A DNA stretch of 64,000 nucleotides from 13-2-20CM-66-19 sp036273735 (GCA_036273735.1 DASUHA010000109.1:1-64000), one strand, 5' to 3'; counted from the stretch's first letter, positions 8,536 to 17,706 are shown. Made by a program: numbers and translations. The notes: a model not told the origin generated them from the sequence alone.

Positions 8536-9129
8536 TCACCGGGGGGCGAGCCGCTGGGTCAGCAGCTCGAGGCGCGCATCGAGGCGATCGACGTCTTCGC
8601 GCAGGGTATCGACGCCCCGCAGGAATTGATCGCCTTCCTCGCGCGATACCAGGTCCGCACGCTCGTGACTGAAGTACTCCCCGACATCCTGCAGCAGCGT
8701 TGCTGCGGCGCTCCGGGTCCAACTGAGTGCGCCCCGTGTCAGGCGGCCGAGGCGATGTGCCGCCACATCGCCGATGAGAATCGACAGCTCCTCCTCGGGA
8801 TCGGGCGCGAGCAGCTGCGCCAGCTCACGGAATTTCTGCGCGAGCTCCGCATCGCCGCGTACCTCCACTTCGCCGCGTGACAACGATGCGTCCGCGGCGC
8901 CGCCGCCCAACGCGAGCAGGCTCAACGGACCGCCGATGATTTCCGCATCGGCCGGAAGGCTTCCGCGGGTGATGCGCAAGGAGTTGCCGGTCGACTCGAC
9001 CAGCAGGCGCGCCAGCGCGGGCGCCTCGATGGCGATGCGGCGGCCGGCGAGCTCTGCGCAGAGCTGCTGCGCGCGCGGCGAGCGGGGAAGCCCCCGGTTG
9101 AGGACGTTCTCGATGGTGGCAGTGAGCAT
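8536..9129 (-). CDS. ubiJ: Ubiquinone biosynthesis accessory factor UbiJ (SCP2 domain)
   Basis: A 197-residue protein with an N-terminal SCP2-type sterol-carrier domain (about 10-110) and a C-terminal coiled coil (about 160-195, with LREDVDRLDARLELL). This is the architecture of UbiJ, the lipid-binding scaffold of the soluble ubiquinone complex together with UbiK. It lies between ubiE and ubiB, the classical gammaproteobacterial order. The partner ubiK is at 31883-32179 in this window. Confidence 0.9.
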   Translation of the reverse strand: MLTATIENVLNRGLPRSPRAQQLCAELAGRRIAIEAPALARLLVESTGNSLRITRGSLPADAEIIGGPLSLLALGGGAADASLSRGEVEVRGDAELAQKFRELAQLLAPDPEEELSILIGDVAAHRLGRLTRGALSWTRSAAATLLQDVGEYFSHERADLVSREEGDQFLRGVDTLREDVDRLDARLELLTQRLAPR

Positions 9130-9141
9130 GGAGCCGGTTCG

Positions 9142-9891
9142 TCAGTACTTGTAGCCGCGGTGCACGGCAACGATGCCGCCTGAGAGGTTGTGATAACGGC
9201 AGCCCTCGAGCCCGGCGGCCTGCATCATTTCGAGCAGCGCCTCCTGCCCCGGGTGCATGCGGATCGACTCTGCGAGATAACGATAGCTCGCCTCATCCCC
9301 GGCCACGACCTTCCCGAGCAGCGGCAGTATGCGGAACGAGTAGGCGTCGTAGAGCGGCCCGAGGCCCGGCGCCACGGGATGGGAGAACTCCAACACCAGG
9401 AGCTGACCGCCCGGCTTCAACACCCGCTGCATCGCGGCGAGCGCGGCAGGCTTGTCGGTGACGTTCCGCAGCCCGAAGCCGATGGTGATGCAGTCGAAGC
9501 TGCCGTCGCGGAAGGGCAGGCGCTCGGCATCGGCCTGCACATACTCCACGTTGCCGAGCACGCCGCGATCCGTCAGGCGGTCGCGTCCGCGCTGCAGCAT
9601 TGCACGGTTGATGTCGCTCAGCACGACGAGGCCGCGCCCGCCCACTTGCCGGGCGAGACCTGCTGCCAGATCGCCGGTGCCGCCGGCCACATCGAGCGCC
9701 CGCTCCCCGGGCCTGAGCGCGGTGAGCGAGAGAGTGAATCGCTTCCACAGCCTGTGAGCGCCTCCCGACATGAGGTCGTTCATCAGGTCGTAATTGCGGG
9801 CGACCGAGTCGAACACGCCACGCACGCGGCGCGCCTTCTCGCTCAGGGGCACGCGCTCAAAGCCGAAGTCTGTGGATCGGGGGTCGGTCAT
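9142..9891 (-). CDS. ubiE: Demethylmenaquinone / 2-methoxy-6-polyprenyl-benzoquinol methyltransferase
   Basis: SAM-dependent C-methyltransferase of ubiquinone (and, where present, menaquinone) synthesis. The 249-residue product starting at 9891 (MTDPRSTDFGFERVPLSEKA) matches the usual 251. A longer reading frame reaches 9972 but adds an unconserved N-terminus. The UbiE signature YDLMNDLMSGG is followed by the SAM-binding LDVAGGTGDLA and the acidic-loop ADAERLPF. First gene of ubiE-ubiJ-ubiB; its promoter should lie between 9892 and the terminator near 9988. Confidence 0.95.
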   Translation of the reverse strand: MTDPRSTDFGFERVPLSEKARRVRGVFDSVARNYDLMNDLMSGGAHRLWKRFTLSLTALRPGERALDVAGGTGDLAAGLARQVGGRGLVVLSDINRAMLQRGRDRLTDRGVLGNVEYVQADAERLPFRDGSFDCITIGFGLRNVTDKPAALAAMQRVLKPGGQLLVLEFSHPVAPGLGPLYDAYSFRILPLLGKVVAGDEASYRYLAESIRMHPGQEALLEMMQAAGLEGCRYHNLSGGIVAVHRGYKY

Positions 9892-9987
9892 CGGATCGCC
9901 GGGTCGCGGGGAGGGCGCATTGTATCGTCTTGCTTTTTGCGCGACATGCTGCGCAGAATCCGACCCCTGCAAGGGGGTCTTGTACCT

Positions 9988-10022
9988 AAAGGGCCGGGCT
10001 GTGGATCACACCCCGGCCCTTT
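9988..10022. terminator. Hairpin terminator between ubiE and the DUF971 gene
   Basis: A perfect 11-bp inverted repeat (AAAGGGCCGGG at 9988-9998 and its complement at 10012-10022) with a 13-base loop. It begins exactly at the stop of the DUF971 gene, so it most likely ends that minus-strand transcript and separates it from ubiE. The T tract is better on the plus strand (TTTTATTT) than on the minus strand, so efficiency is uncertain. Confidence 0.65.
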
Positions 10023-10378
10023 TATTTCCCAGCTGCCATTTTCCGGGCGAGATATTGCGCCCACTTTGCCTCCCGGTCGCGGCCCAGCTCATAGAGGTAT
10101 TTCCAGGTGTAGAGGCCGGTATCGTGGCCGTCGTCGAAGACCAGCTTCACGGCGTATTGGCCGACCGGCTCGATGGCGCGCACGTCCACTGCCTCTTTGC
10201 CGAGCACCAGGGTTTCCTGGCCGGGGCCGTGGCCTTTGACCTCGGCCGATGGGGAATACACGCGCAGGTACTCGAAAGGCAGCTCGAAACGGCTGCCGTC
10301 CTCGAAGGAGACCTGGAGCACGCGGGCCGCACGGCGGAGCCTGATTTCGAGGGGGATGGCGGTTTCGGGGGCTGGCAT
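10022..10378 (-). CDS. DUF971 family protein (gamma-butyrobetaine hydroxylase-like N-terminal domain)
   Basis: A small soluble protein (118 residues from the ATG at 10378) consisting of one DUF971/GBBH-like N-terminal domain: IRLRRAARVLQVSFEDG, LPFEYLRVYSPSAEV, and the end YTWKYLYELG, all typical. Such stand-alone proteins are common in proteobacteria; the domain is found at the N-terminus of carnitine-pathway dioxygenases, but the function of the isolated form is not established. It is divergent from the 2-oxoacid oxidoreductase genes, with about 70 bases between them. An in-frame start at 10414 is possible but less likely. Confidence 0.85.
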   Translation of the reverse strand: MPAPETAIPLEIRLRRAARVLQVSFEDGSRFELPFEYLRVYSPSAEVKGHGPGQETLVLGKEAVDVRAIEPVGQYAVKLVFDDGHDTGLYTWKYLYELGRDREAKWAQYLARKMAAGK

Positions 10379-10449
10379 CGCTGGGGAGTCTAGGTCTCGG
10401 GGTCGCGGTTGCACTATTATGGACGTCCCTGCTCCAGCAGCGGTACATC

Positions 10450-12264
10450 GTGGAAGCTACAGATACCTCCCACCCCGACTACTTTCATCGTGTGGTCGAT
10501 TGCCAATGGGCCTGTCCGGCCCATACCGACGTCCCTGAGTACATCCGACTGATTGCTCAGGGCCGGTTTACCGAGGCTTACCTGGTCAACCGGTACTCCA
10601 ACGTTTTCCCGGGCATTCTCGGGCGCGTCTGCGACCGGCCGTGCGAGCCCGCCTGCCGTCGCGGCCGCGTCGAGGCCAAGCCCGTGGCCATATGCCGCCT
10701 GAAGCGGGTGGCTGCGGACAATCGCGATGATGTCAGCGGCCGGCTCCCGCCCATCCCGAAGATCAAGAACGGCAAGCGGATCGCCTGCATCGGCGCCGGC
10801 TGTGCCTCCCTCACGGTGGCCAATGATCTCATGCCGCTCGGCTACGAGGTCACGATCTTCGAGCAATATGGCGAGCCCGGTGGTCTGATGCGCACCAACA
10901 TCCCCTCCTTCCGCCTGCCGCAGACGGTGCTCGAGGAGGAGATCCGCATGATCGTCAACATGGGAGTCGACCTGAAGCTCGGGCATCCCATCGGCAGCAT
11001 GAAGGCGCTGCTTGCGAGCGGCGGATTCGATGCCGTATTCGTCGGCTCGGGCGCCCCGAAAGGCAAGAATCTCGACCTGCCCGGTCGGGAGGCCGCCGCT
11101 GCCAACGTGCATGTCGGCATCGCGTGGCTGGAGTCGGTGGCCTTCGGCCATATCGGGAAGATCGGCGAGCGTGTTCTCATCATCGGCGTCGGCAACACCG
11201 CGATGGACTGCTGCCGCACGAGCCTGAGGCTCGGGGCGAAGCAGGTCAAGGTGATGGCGCGCAAGCCGCGCGGCTTCTTCAAGGCCTCGGAATGGGAGCT
11301 CGAGGACGCCGAAGAAGAGAGTGTCGAGATCGTCGTCAACCGCTCGCCCAAGGCTTTCGTGATGGAGGCCGGACGGCTCATCGGCATGACCTTCGACATC
11401 ATGGAATATGAGCTCGATGCCCGCGGCCGCATCACGGCCGAGCGGGTGACGGGCGAGGAACTCATTCCAGCGGACGATGTGATCCTCGCCATCGGCCAGG
11501 AGAACGCCTTCCCCTGGATCGAGGCCGATCTCGGCATCGAGTTCGACAAGTGGCACGTGCCCAAAGTGGATGCCGTGACCTTCCAGTCCACCCGGCCAGG
11601 GGTCTTTTTCGGGGGTGATGCGGCCTTCGGCCCCAAGAACATCATCTGGGCCGTGGAGCATGGCCACCAGGCCGCGATCTCCATTCACCGGCACTGTCAG
11701 GGTGAGTCCATCACCGAGCGCCTGCAGCCCGGGGTGAACCTGCAGAGTCGCAAGATGGGCATGCACGAGTGGTCGTACTCCAACGACTACACCCCGGTGG
11801 AGCGGCGGCTGATGCCGCATGTCTCGCTCAAGGAGCGCTTCAAGAAGCTCAACATCGAGGTGGAGCTCGGTTTCACCGCCGAGCAGACCGCGCAGGAAGT
11901 GCAGCGTTGCCTCAACTGCGACGTGCAGACCGTCTTCACCGCGAAGCTCTGCATCGAGTGCGATGCCTGCCTCGATATCTGCCCGGTCGACTGTCTCAGC
12001 ATCACCGCCAACGGTCCGGAGGCGGAGCTGCGCGGTAGATTGAAAGTTCCGGCAAAGAATCTCGCGCAGCCGCTCTACGTCTCGGCGCCGCTGCCGCAGA
12101 CCGCCCGCGTAATGGTCAAGGACGAGGACCTCTGCGTGCACTGTGGCCTCTGCGCGGAGCGTTGCCCCACGGCCGCCTGGGACATGCAGAAGTCCCACGT
12201 CCATTGGCCGCAGGCCGGGGACGAAGCCCGAATATTAGAGGCCCGCAAGCCCAAGATCGCCTAA
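10450..12264 (+). CDS. FAD-dependent NAD(P)H oxidoreductase with four Fe-S cysteine clusters, partner of KorAB
   Basis: A 604-residue protein related to the small subunit of glutamate synthase. The N-terminal Fe-S domain has C18/C22 (CQWACP) and C61/C65/C69 (CDRPCEPAC). An FAD-binding motif GAGCAS is at 115-120, and a second dinucleotide fold with VLIIGVGNTAMD is near 241. The C-terminus adds two ferredoxin-type 4Fe-4S motifs (CIECDACLDICP and CVHCGLCAERCP). The layout suits electron transfer between NAD(P)H and ferredoxin or the adjacent 2-oxoacid oxidoreductase. The start is GTG at 10450; no upstream in-frame ATG fits. Direction of electron flow cannot be read from sequence. Confidence 0.85.
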   Translation: MEATDTSHPDYFHRVVDCQWACPAHTDVPEYIRLIAQGRFTEAYLVNRYSNVFPGILGRVCDRPCEPACRRGRVEAKPVAICRLKRVAADNRDDVSGRLPPIPKIKNGKRIACIGAGCASLTVANDLMPLGYEVTIFEQYGEPGGLMRTNIPSFRLPQTVLEEEIRMIVNMGVDLKLGHPIGSMKALLASGGFDAVFVGSGAPKGKNLDLPGREAAAANVHVGIAWLESVAFGHIGKIGERVLIIGVGNTAMDCCRTSLRLGAKQVKVMARKPRGFFKASEWELEDAEEESVEIVVNRSPKAFVMEAGRLIGMTFDIMEYELDARGRITAERVTGEELIPADDVILAIGQENAFPWIEADLGIEFDKWHVPKVDAVTFQSTRPGVFFGGDAAFGPKNIIWAVEHGHQAAISIHRHCQGESITERLQPGVNLQSRKMGMHEWSYSNDYTPVERRLMPHVSLKERFKKLNIEVELGFTAEQTAQEVQRCLNCDVQTVFTAKLCIECDACLDICPVDCLSITANGPEAELRGRLKVPAKNLAQPLYVSAPLPQTARVMVKDEDLCVHCGLCAERCPTAAWDMQKSHVHWPQAGDEARILEARKPKIA

Positions 12265-12313
12265 CGGTGCAGGAGAGCGCGGCGCATCTTGTGATGCGCG
12301 CGGACGTCAAACA

Positions 12314-14167
12314 GTGACTACAAACCGAATCAACGACTTCACCCTCAAGATCGCCACGGTGAACGGCACCGGCTCGGCCAGCGCCAACACGCTGCTCATG
12401 AAGTCCATCTTCAGGAGCGGCATCCCGGTGATGGGCAAGAACTACTTTCCCTCCAACATTCAGGGCCTGCCTACCTGGTACGAGATCCGCGTCTCCCGCG
12501 AGGGCCATCTTGCCCGGGCCGGCTCCGTCGAGCTCATGGTGGCGATGAATGCCGAGACCTACTCGCGCGATGTCAAGGAAGTGTCCCCCGGCGGGTACCT
12601 GGTTTACGACTCCACGTGGCCGCGGCCGGCGCTCCTCGGCCGGTCCGACATCACCGTGCTCGGCGCGCCGCTCGCCAAGATGTGCAACGAGACCTTCAAC
12701 GGGGTGCGCACCCGCATCCTGATGAAGAACATCTGCTATGCGGGCGTCCTCGCGGCGCTGCTCGACCTCGATCTCGAGCGCATCCGCGAGCTCCTGGCGG
12801 AGACCTACGCCAAGAAGCCGCAGCTCGTCGAGAGCAACATGAAGGCCATCGGCCTCGGCTACGACTACGCGCGGCAGAATTTCACCTGTCCGCTGCCGCT
12901 CAAGGTGGAGAGGATGGACCGCACCGCCGGGCACATCATGATCGACGGCAACACCGCCGCCGCGCTCGGCTGCGTCTTTGCCGGCGCGACGGTGGCGGCG
13001 TGGTATCCGATCACGCCCTCGACCTCGCTGATGGATGCTTTCAAGGGCTTCTGCGACCGCACGCGGATCGATCCGGCGACGAACGCCAAGCGCTTCGCTT
13101 TCATCCAGGCGGAGGATGAGCTCGCGGCCATCGGCATGGTGATCGGTGCCTCCTGGAATGGCTCGCGGGCGTTCACGGCGACATCGGGCCCGGGCATCTC
13201 GCTGATGAACGAGTTCCTCGGCCTCGCCTACTACGCCGAGGTGCCCTCGGTCGTGTTCGATATCCAGCGCGTCGGTCCTTCGACAGGCATGCCGACGCGT
13301 ACGCAGCAATGCGACCTGATGGAGTGCGCTTACGCCTCTCATGGCGACACGCGCCACGTCTGCCTCTATCCCGCCAATCCCGAGGAATGCTTCTACATGG
13401 CGAGCCAAGCGTTCGACCTGGCGGAGCGCCTGCAGACGCCGGTGATGGTGCTGTCGGATCTCGACATCGGCATGAACGACTGGATGTGCCGGGACCTCAA
13501 GTGGGACGACGCGTACCGCCCCGATCGGGGCAAGGTGATGGAGAAGGCGCAGATCGAGAAGCTGGAGAAGTTTCATCGCTTCATCGACAAGGACGGCGAT
13601 GGCATCACCTGGCGCACGTTGCCCGGCGTGCATCCGAAGGGCGCCTACTTCGCCCGCGGCTCCGGGCATTCGCAATACGGTGCCTACACCGAGGACTCCA
13701 CGGAATATCAGATCGTGCTCGACCGGCTGATGAAGAAGTGGAACACGGCCAAACGTCTGGTGCCGCGCGCCATCATCGATGCCACCGCCGGCAGTGATCT
13801 CGGCATCGTCTCGCTGGGTAGCTGCGACAGCGCCATCCGTGAGGCGATGACGATTCTCAAGGCGCGTGGTGTGGGTGTGAACTACATGCGCGTGCGTTCC
13901 TTCCCGTTCAGCGAAGACGTGGAGCGTTTCCTCGCCGCACACCGGCTGCTGTTCGTCGTCGAGCAGAACCGCGATGCCCAATTGCGCTCGCTGCTGACTC
14001 TGGAGACCGCCGTGGAGAAGTCGAAGCTGCGCTCACTCCTGCACTACAGCGGGTTGTCCATCGCCTCGAGCTTCATCGTGGAAGGGATCCTGGCGGAAGC
14101 GCTTCCCAAACCACGCGGGGAGCCAGACGTGCAACTGACGCCGCAGAAAGACGCGGCGCGAGCCTGA
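12314..14167 (+). CDS. korA: 2-oxoacid:ferredoxin oxidoreductase, fused gamma-alpha subunit (KorA-like)
   Basis: A 617-residue subunit with the gamma domain (about 10-190, starting IATVNGTGSASANTLLMKSI) fused in front of the alpha domain (WYPITPSTSLMDAF near 230, then TSGPGISLMNE). Together with the beta subunit it oxidatively decarboxylates a 2-oxoacid to the acyl-CoA and reduces ferredoxin, or runs in reverse. The gamma-alpha fusion is the type usually annotated as 2-oxoglutarate oxidoreductase (Kor), but substrate cannot be fixed from sequence. GTG start at 12314; 50 bases after the FAD subunit and 15 before korB. Confidence 0.88.
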   Translation: MTTNRINDFTLKIATVNGTGSASANTLLMKSIFRSGIPVMGKNYFPSNIQGLPTWYEIRVSREGHLARAGSVELMVAMNAETYSRDVKEVSPGGYLVYDSTWPRPALLGRSDITVLGAPLAKMCNETFNGVRTRILMKNICYAGVLAALLDLDLERIRELLAETYAKKPQLVESNMKAIGLGYDYARQNFTCPLPLKVERMDRTAGHIMIDGNTAAALGCVFAGATVAAWYPITPSTSLMDAFKGFCDRTRIDPATNAKRFAFIQAEDELAAIGMVIGASWNGSRAFTATSGPGISLMNEFLGLAYYAEVPSVVFDIQRVGPSTGMPTRTQQCDLMECAYASHGDTRHVCLYPANPEECFYMASQAFDLAERLQTPVMVLSDLDIGMNDWMCRDLKWDDAYRPDRGKVMEKAQIEKLEKFHRFIDKDGDGITWRTLPGVHPKGAYFARGSGHSQYGAYTEDSTEYQIVLDRLMKKWNTAKRLVPRAIIDATAGSDLGIVSLGSCDSAIREAMTILKARGVGVNYMRVRSFPFSEDVERFLAAHRLLFVVEQNRDAQLRSLLTLETAVEKSKLRSLLHYSGLSIASSFIVEGILAEALPKPRGEPDVQLTPQKDAARA

Positions 14168-14182
14168 CAGGGAGCTGCCGAC

Positions 14183-15256
14183 ATGACTTTCATCGCCAAG
14201 CCCAAGGTCACCCATCCGTCACTGCCGCGCAATGCGCTCGGCCTCATCCGGCGCGATTACGAGGGAGCGCTCTCGACGCTGTGCGCCGGCTGCGGACACG
14301 ACTCGATCACTGCCGCAATCGTCGAGGCGTGCTGGCACCAATCGCTCGAGCCGCAGAACGTGGTGAAGCTCTCCGGGATCGGCTGCTCCTCGAAGACCAC
14401 GGCCTACTTCGTCAGCGGCGGCCACGGCTTCAACTCCGTTCACGGCCGCATGCCTTCCATCGCGACCGGAGCCAACGCGGCCAACCGGCAACTCACCTAC
14501 ATCGGCGTCTCGGGGGACGGCGACACGCTGTCGATTGGGCTGGGTCAGTTCTGCCACGCGATCCGACGCAATCTCGACATGCTCTACATCATCGAGAACA
14601 ACGGGGTCTACGGGCTCACCAAGGGCCAGTTCTCCGCCTCGGCCGACGTCGGCACCCGGGCGAAGAAGGGCGAGACCAACTTCCAGCCCCCCATCGACCC
14701 GGTCCTGCTCGCGATGACCCTGGGGGCCTCCTTCGTGGCGCGCAGCTTCTCCGGCGACAAGCAACAGCTCGTGCCGCTCATCGAGGCCGGCCTCCGGCAC
14801 CGCGGCTTCGCCCTCATCGATGTGCTCTCGCCCTGTGTCACGTTCAACGATCACGAGGGCTCGACCAAGAGCTACGCCTACACCCGCGAGCACTACGAGC
14901 CTGCCGTGCAGGCCGACTTCGTGCCGCCGGAGCAGGAGATCACGGCCGAATACGGCGCCGGCGAGGCGCTCGCCGTCACCATGCACGACGGCAGTCGTAT
15001 CGTGTTGCGCAAGCTCGATGCCGCCTTTGATCCCACCGACCGGGGGGCCGCGCAGGCCAGGGTGCAGGAGCGCCTCAAGTCCGGGGAGTACCTGACGGGG
15101 TTGCTGTATGTCGATGCGGACGGGGGCGGCCAAGGGGGTAGGCGCGAGTTCCATCAGGTCAGTGCAACACCCGAGGAGCCGCTGAACAGCCTGCCCTACG
15201 AGCTCCTTTCTCCCGGTGCCAAAGGGCTGGCGAAGATACTGACGCGTTACCGGTAA
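14183..15256 (+). CDS. korB: 2-oxoacid:ferredoxin oxidoreductase beta subunit (KorB-like)
   Basis: The thiamine-diphosphate-binding subunit, 357 residues. A CAGCGHD motif (C34/C37) and a further cysteine in SGIGCSSKT supply 4Fe-4S ligands. The thiamine/magnesium motif is GDGDTLSIG (about 112-120), followed by NNGVYGLTKGQFSAS, which is diagnostic of 2-oxoacid oxidoreductase beta chains. The C-terminal 100 residues are less conserved. Third gene of the cluster; a Shine-Dalgarno-like AGGGAG lies just before the ATG. Confidence 0.9.
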   Translation: MTFIAKPKVTHPSLPRNALGLIRRDYEGALSTLCAGCGHDSITAAIVEACWHQSLEPQNVVKLSGIGCSSKTTAYFVSGGHGFNSVHGRMPSIATGANAANRQLTYIGVSGDGDTLSIGLGQFCHAIRRNLDMLYIIENNGVYGLTKGQFSASADVGTRAKKGETNFQPPIDPVLLAMTLGASFVARSFSGDKQQLVPLIEAGLRHRGFALIDVLSPCVTFNDHEGSTKSYAYTREHYEPAVQADFVPPEQEITAEYGAGEALAVTMHDGSRIVLRKLDAAFDPTDRGAAQARVQERLKSGEYLTGLLYVDADGGGQGGRREFHQVSATPEEPLNSLPYELLSPGAKGLAKILTRYR

Positions 15257-15443
15257 CGGCGCGGCACCCCTGTCAAGGAAACTTGTATCTCGCCCGCGAC
15301 CTAGGGTATCGTGCGCTCCCGGTCCGTGACCTTTCCCTTTCCTGCCGCCTGCCGCCCGCCTCTAATTCGGGACCGGCTTCCGAGTCTGAGAAAAGCCGAA
15401 TCGTTCCCGGCCAGGCAATATCTGTTTCTTGGAGTTTGATTGC

Positions 15444-15728
15444 ATGACGAAGATCTACGTCGGAAACCTTCCGTTTTCGGCCACTGAGAGCGAGGTCCGT
15501 GACCTGTTTGCGCAGCACGGCACCGTCGAGTCCGTAAGCCTCATCACCGATCGGGACACCGGCCGGCCGCGCGGCTTCGGCTTCGTGGAGATGTCTCGCG
15601 CCGACGCGTCCCGGGCCATTCAGAATCTGAACGGCAAGGACCTCGGTGGGCGCCCCCTGCGGGTGAACGAGGCGCAGGAGCGCACCGGCGGCGGCGGACG
15701 GGGCGGCGGCGCTCCGAAGCGCTGGTAA
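15444..15728 (+). CDS. RNA-binding protein with one RRM
   Basis: A 94-residue protein with one RNA recognition motif: RNP2 IYVGNL (4-9) and RNP1 RGFGFVEM (43-50). A glycine/arginine-rich tail ends in APKRW. This is the small bacterial/cyanobacterial Rbp type, often induced by cold and thought to bind single-stranded RNA. The ATG at 15444 is chosen because a GGAG lies 9 bases upstream; an in-frame TTG at 15429 would swallow that ribosome site. The gene stands alone, with a 187-base upstream region and a strong terminator downstream. Confidence 0.92.
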   Translation: MTKIYVGNLPFSATESEVRDLFAQHGTVESVSLITDRDTGRPRGFGFVEMSRADASRAIQNLNGKDLGGRPLRVNEAQERTGGGGRGGGAPKRW

Positions 15729-15744
15729 CGACTGCGGTTGCAAG

Positions 15745-15775
15745 GCCGGCCCGGATTTCCGGGCCGGCTTTTTTA
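15745..15775 (+). terminator. Rho-independent terminator of the RRM gene
   Basis: A perfect 10-bp stem (GCCGGCCCGG at 15745-15754 and its complement at 15759-15768) with an ATTT loop, followed directly by seven Ts. It lies 17 bases after the RRM stop and in the right orientation. Confidence 0.9.
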
Positions 15776-15799
15776 TTGGGCCGGCCTCCGGTCCAACTT

Positions 15800-17023
15800 T
15801 CAGTAGCCCGCTGAGCCCAGGGCGTAGCGGACGGCCAGCTGCACCTGCGTGTCCGTGACCGGCCCCGGGTGGCTCTGCTCCTCTCCCCAGATGTAGGAAT
15901 TGCTGGTCACGCGCAGTCCTTCCAGGGTCAAAGACCAGCTTTTTCCCGGATTGAACATGTAGGCAACGGTCCAGCCGTGCCCGCTTTGCTCACCGTCAGG
16001 CTCCACATTGCGGCTCTCGACCCGGAACCGGTCGTAGCGGACGCTGAGCCTCTGGCGGCTTCCGACCCTCTTCGAGAGCAGCAGATAACGGGCGTCGAAC
16101 GGCCAATCGAGGTCGCTTCCCCTGGGGGCGATTGCAGTCTGCCCGCTCAGCCATTGCGCGATCACGGTCCATCCTGCGCCGTACTCCAGGCGAGCCGCCA
16201 CGCTGTTGAAAGTCGTATGCCAGGCGATGACGTGCTCCAACGCGTCTACTGCGGCGGGATTCGCCCGGTTGTCGTATCGCAGTGCCGTGAGCACGAAGCG
16301 CCCGGGAGCCTCCAGCGCAAGGCCGGCGTAATATCCCGCCCGCCCGTCGATCTCCCGGAAGGGCTCGATGCGCGCGCCGTCGCTCTCGAATCGGCCGACC
16401 CGATCGAAGAGCGGTGTCTGGCGGTCATCGAGTATGAATCCGCCGCCGGCAAGGGCGGCGCCCGCCACCTCATTCCAACCGAATACCCCCCCGATGGCGC
16501 TGATATCGAAGGGCAGATCGCTGCGCGTGCCGAGCCAGTCGACCTTGGCCTCGAGGCCCACGGTCCGCACCTCCTCCGCGAGCCAACTGCTCAACGCCGA
16601 GTAGGAGAGCGTGTAGGGAGATGTCCATCCGCCCGCACCGTTCTCCAACGAGACCGGTGCATAGAACCCGCCTGCCTTGACCCGCAGCCGCAGGTGATTG
16701 CGCGGATAGGGCCGGAACTGCAGATACGCCTCGGTCAGTCCCATGGGGTTCCTGTAGGAATGATCCCACGCGGAGGCATCCAGGTGCAGCTTCCAGACCT
16801 CGCCGAGCGGTACATTCAAAGCCAGGCGCAGGCGTCCGAGCTGCAATCCTGACTGCCGCTCGCTGAATCGCGTCGGACCGTAACCGCCGTCGAGCACGGA
16901 GGTCGCTGCATCGGAGGAGACGGCCCTCAGATCGAGATCCAACTCCCAGTCGGCCCCCCGGGCGACCGTTGCACCGAGCAGCGCCGACGCTATCAGGAAG
17001 AGCAGCGTCGTTGCAGCACGCAT
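15800..17023 (-). CDS. Probable outer-membrane beta-barrel protein
   Basis: A 407-residue protein with a clear signal peptide (cleavage likely after ATVARGA, about residue 23). The body is full of alternating aromatic/hydrophobic strands such as LQLGRLRLALNVPL, HLRLRVKAGGFYAPV and VQLAVRYALGSAGY, the pattern of a porin-like barrel. A specific porin family cannot be named; phosphate-porin-like proteins look similar. Its start touches the stop of the upstream cupredoxin gene (shared base 17023), so the two are one operon. The substrate is unknown. Confidence 0.65.
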   Translation of the reverse strand: MRAATTLLFLIASALLGATVARGADWELDLDLRAVSSDAATSVLDGGYGPTRFSERQSGLQLGRLRLALNVPLGEVWKLHLDASAWDHSYRNPMGLTEAYLQFRPYPRNHLRLRVKAGGFYAPVSLENGAGGWTSPYTLSYSALSSWLAEEVRTVGLEAKVDWLGTRSDLPFDISAIGGVFGWNEVAGAALAGGGFILDDRQTPLFDRVGRFESDGARIEPFREIDGRAGYYAGLALEAPGRFVLTALRYDNRANPAAVDALEHVIAWHTTFNSVAARLEYGAGWTVIAQWLSGQTAIAPRGSDLDWPFDARYLLLSKRVGSRQRLSVRYDRFRVESRNVEPDGEQSGHGWTVAYMFNPGKSWSLTLEGLRVTSNSYIWGEEQSHPGPVTDTQVQLAVRYALGSAGY

Positions 17024-17706
17024 CAGTAGCCCTCACCTTCCATGGGTGCAGGCCGCAGCGGTTTCGTGAGCTGCAGAGTCAGGGTTGCGCGGTCTCCGGA
17101 GCCGATCGCCAGCTCGCGAACAAGTGTAGAAGTCTGCTCGCGCATTCGCGGATGCCAGACGGTGATCTGGTAATGACCCGCCGGGAGCTGCGCGGACCAG
17201 GCGCCCTGTGCATCGGTGGTACCGTAGAACGGCGCGTCCGTCACGTCGATGTAGGCGATCATCCAATCGTGGATGTTGCAGCCCAGGATGATGATGCCGG
17301 CGTGGTCGAAAACCACCGGCGGGTAGGGCTTGCCCCGGTAGAGAGGGAGTTGGAAGCGCTTGGCCGGCGAGAAGGAGTAGATCTGGTGACTGACCGAGTC
17401 GCTGTTTGGGAAGGACACGGCCGAGCCCACCGGAACCACCAGCACTTCGGGGACGAACATCCGGTTCATCTGGTCCATCGCCGCACTGATCGGCGTCGGC
17501 GCGGGTAGCTTCCTGCCGGCCGGTTGCACGGTAACGACGGCGTCGGCCAGGGGCTTGCCGTCCGCCAGCTGGACCGAGATGGCGAGTGATGCCGCGGAAG
17601 CGGGCGTGGCGTAGAGCAGAGCGCAGAGCAGCGCCATCCCCGCGATGGCGGCGCGGATCACGAGCAGCGCGCGATTTGAGCGTGCGGAAAGTCTCATTCC
17701 TGTCAC
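17023..17706 (-). CDS. Secreted cupredoxin-like protein (often annotated methylamine utilization protein)
   Basis: A 227-residue exported protein with a signal peptide ending near ATPASAAS (about 40). A plastocyanin-like fold carries the full type 1 copper ligand pattern: H107 (SVSHQ), C143, H146 and M149 (LGCNIHDWM). A carboxypeptidase-regulatory-like strand region follows (GTTDAQGAWSAQLPAGHYQITV). It probably binds copper in the periplasm and may carry electrons; no methylamine genes are present, so that common name is not supported here. It is co-transcribed with the barrel protein and divergent from the c-di-GMP gene. Confidence 0.78.
   Translation of the reverse strand: MTGMRLSARSNRALLVIRAAIAGMALLCALLYATPASAASLAISVQLADGKPLADAVVTVQPAGRKLPAPTPISAAMDQMNRMFVPEVLVVPVGSAVSFPNSDSVSHQIYSFSPAKRFQLPLYRGKPYPPVVFDHAGIIILGCNIHDWMIAYIDVTDAPFYGTTDAQGAWSAQLPAGHYQITVWHPRMREQTSTLVRELAIGSGDRATLTLQLTKPLRPAPMEGEGY

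Noticed and set aside
10417..12204. Long open frame on the minus strand opposite the FAD/Fe-S oxidoreductase
   Set aside because: It mirrors a conserved gene with intact motifs on the plus strand; such shadows are common at high GC and its translation has no recognisable domain.
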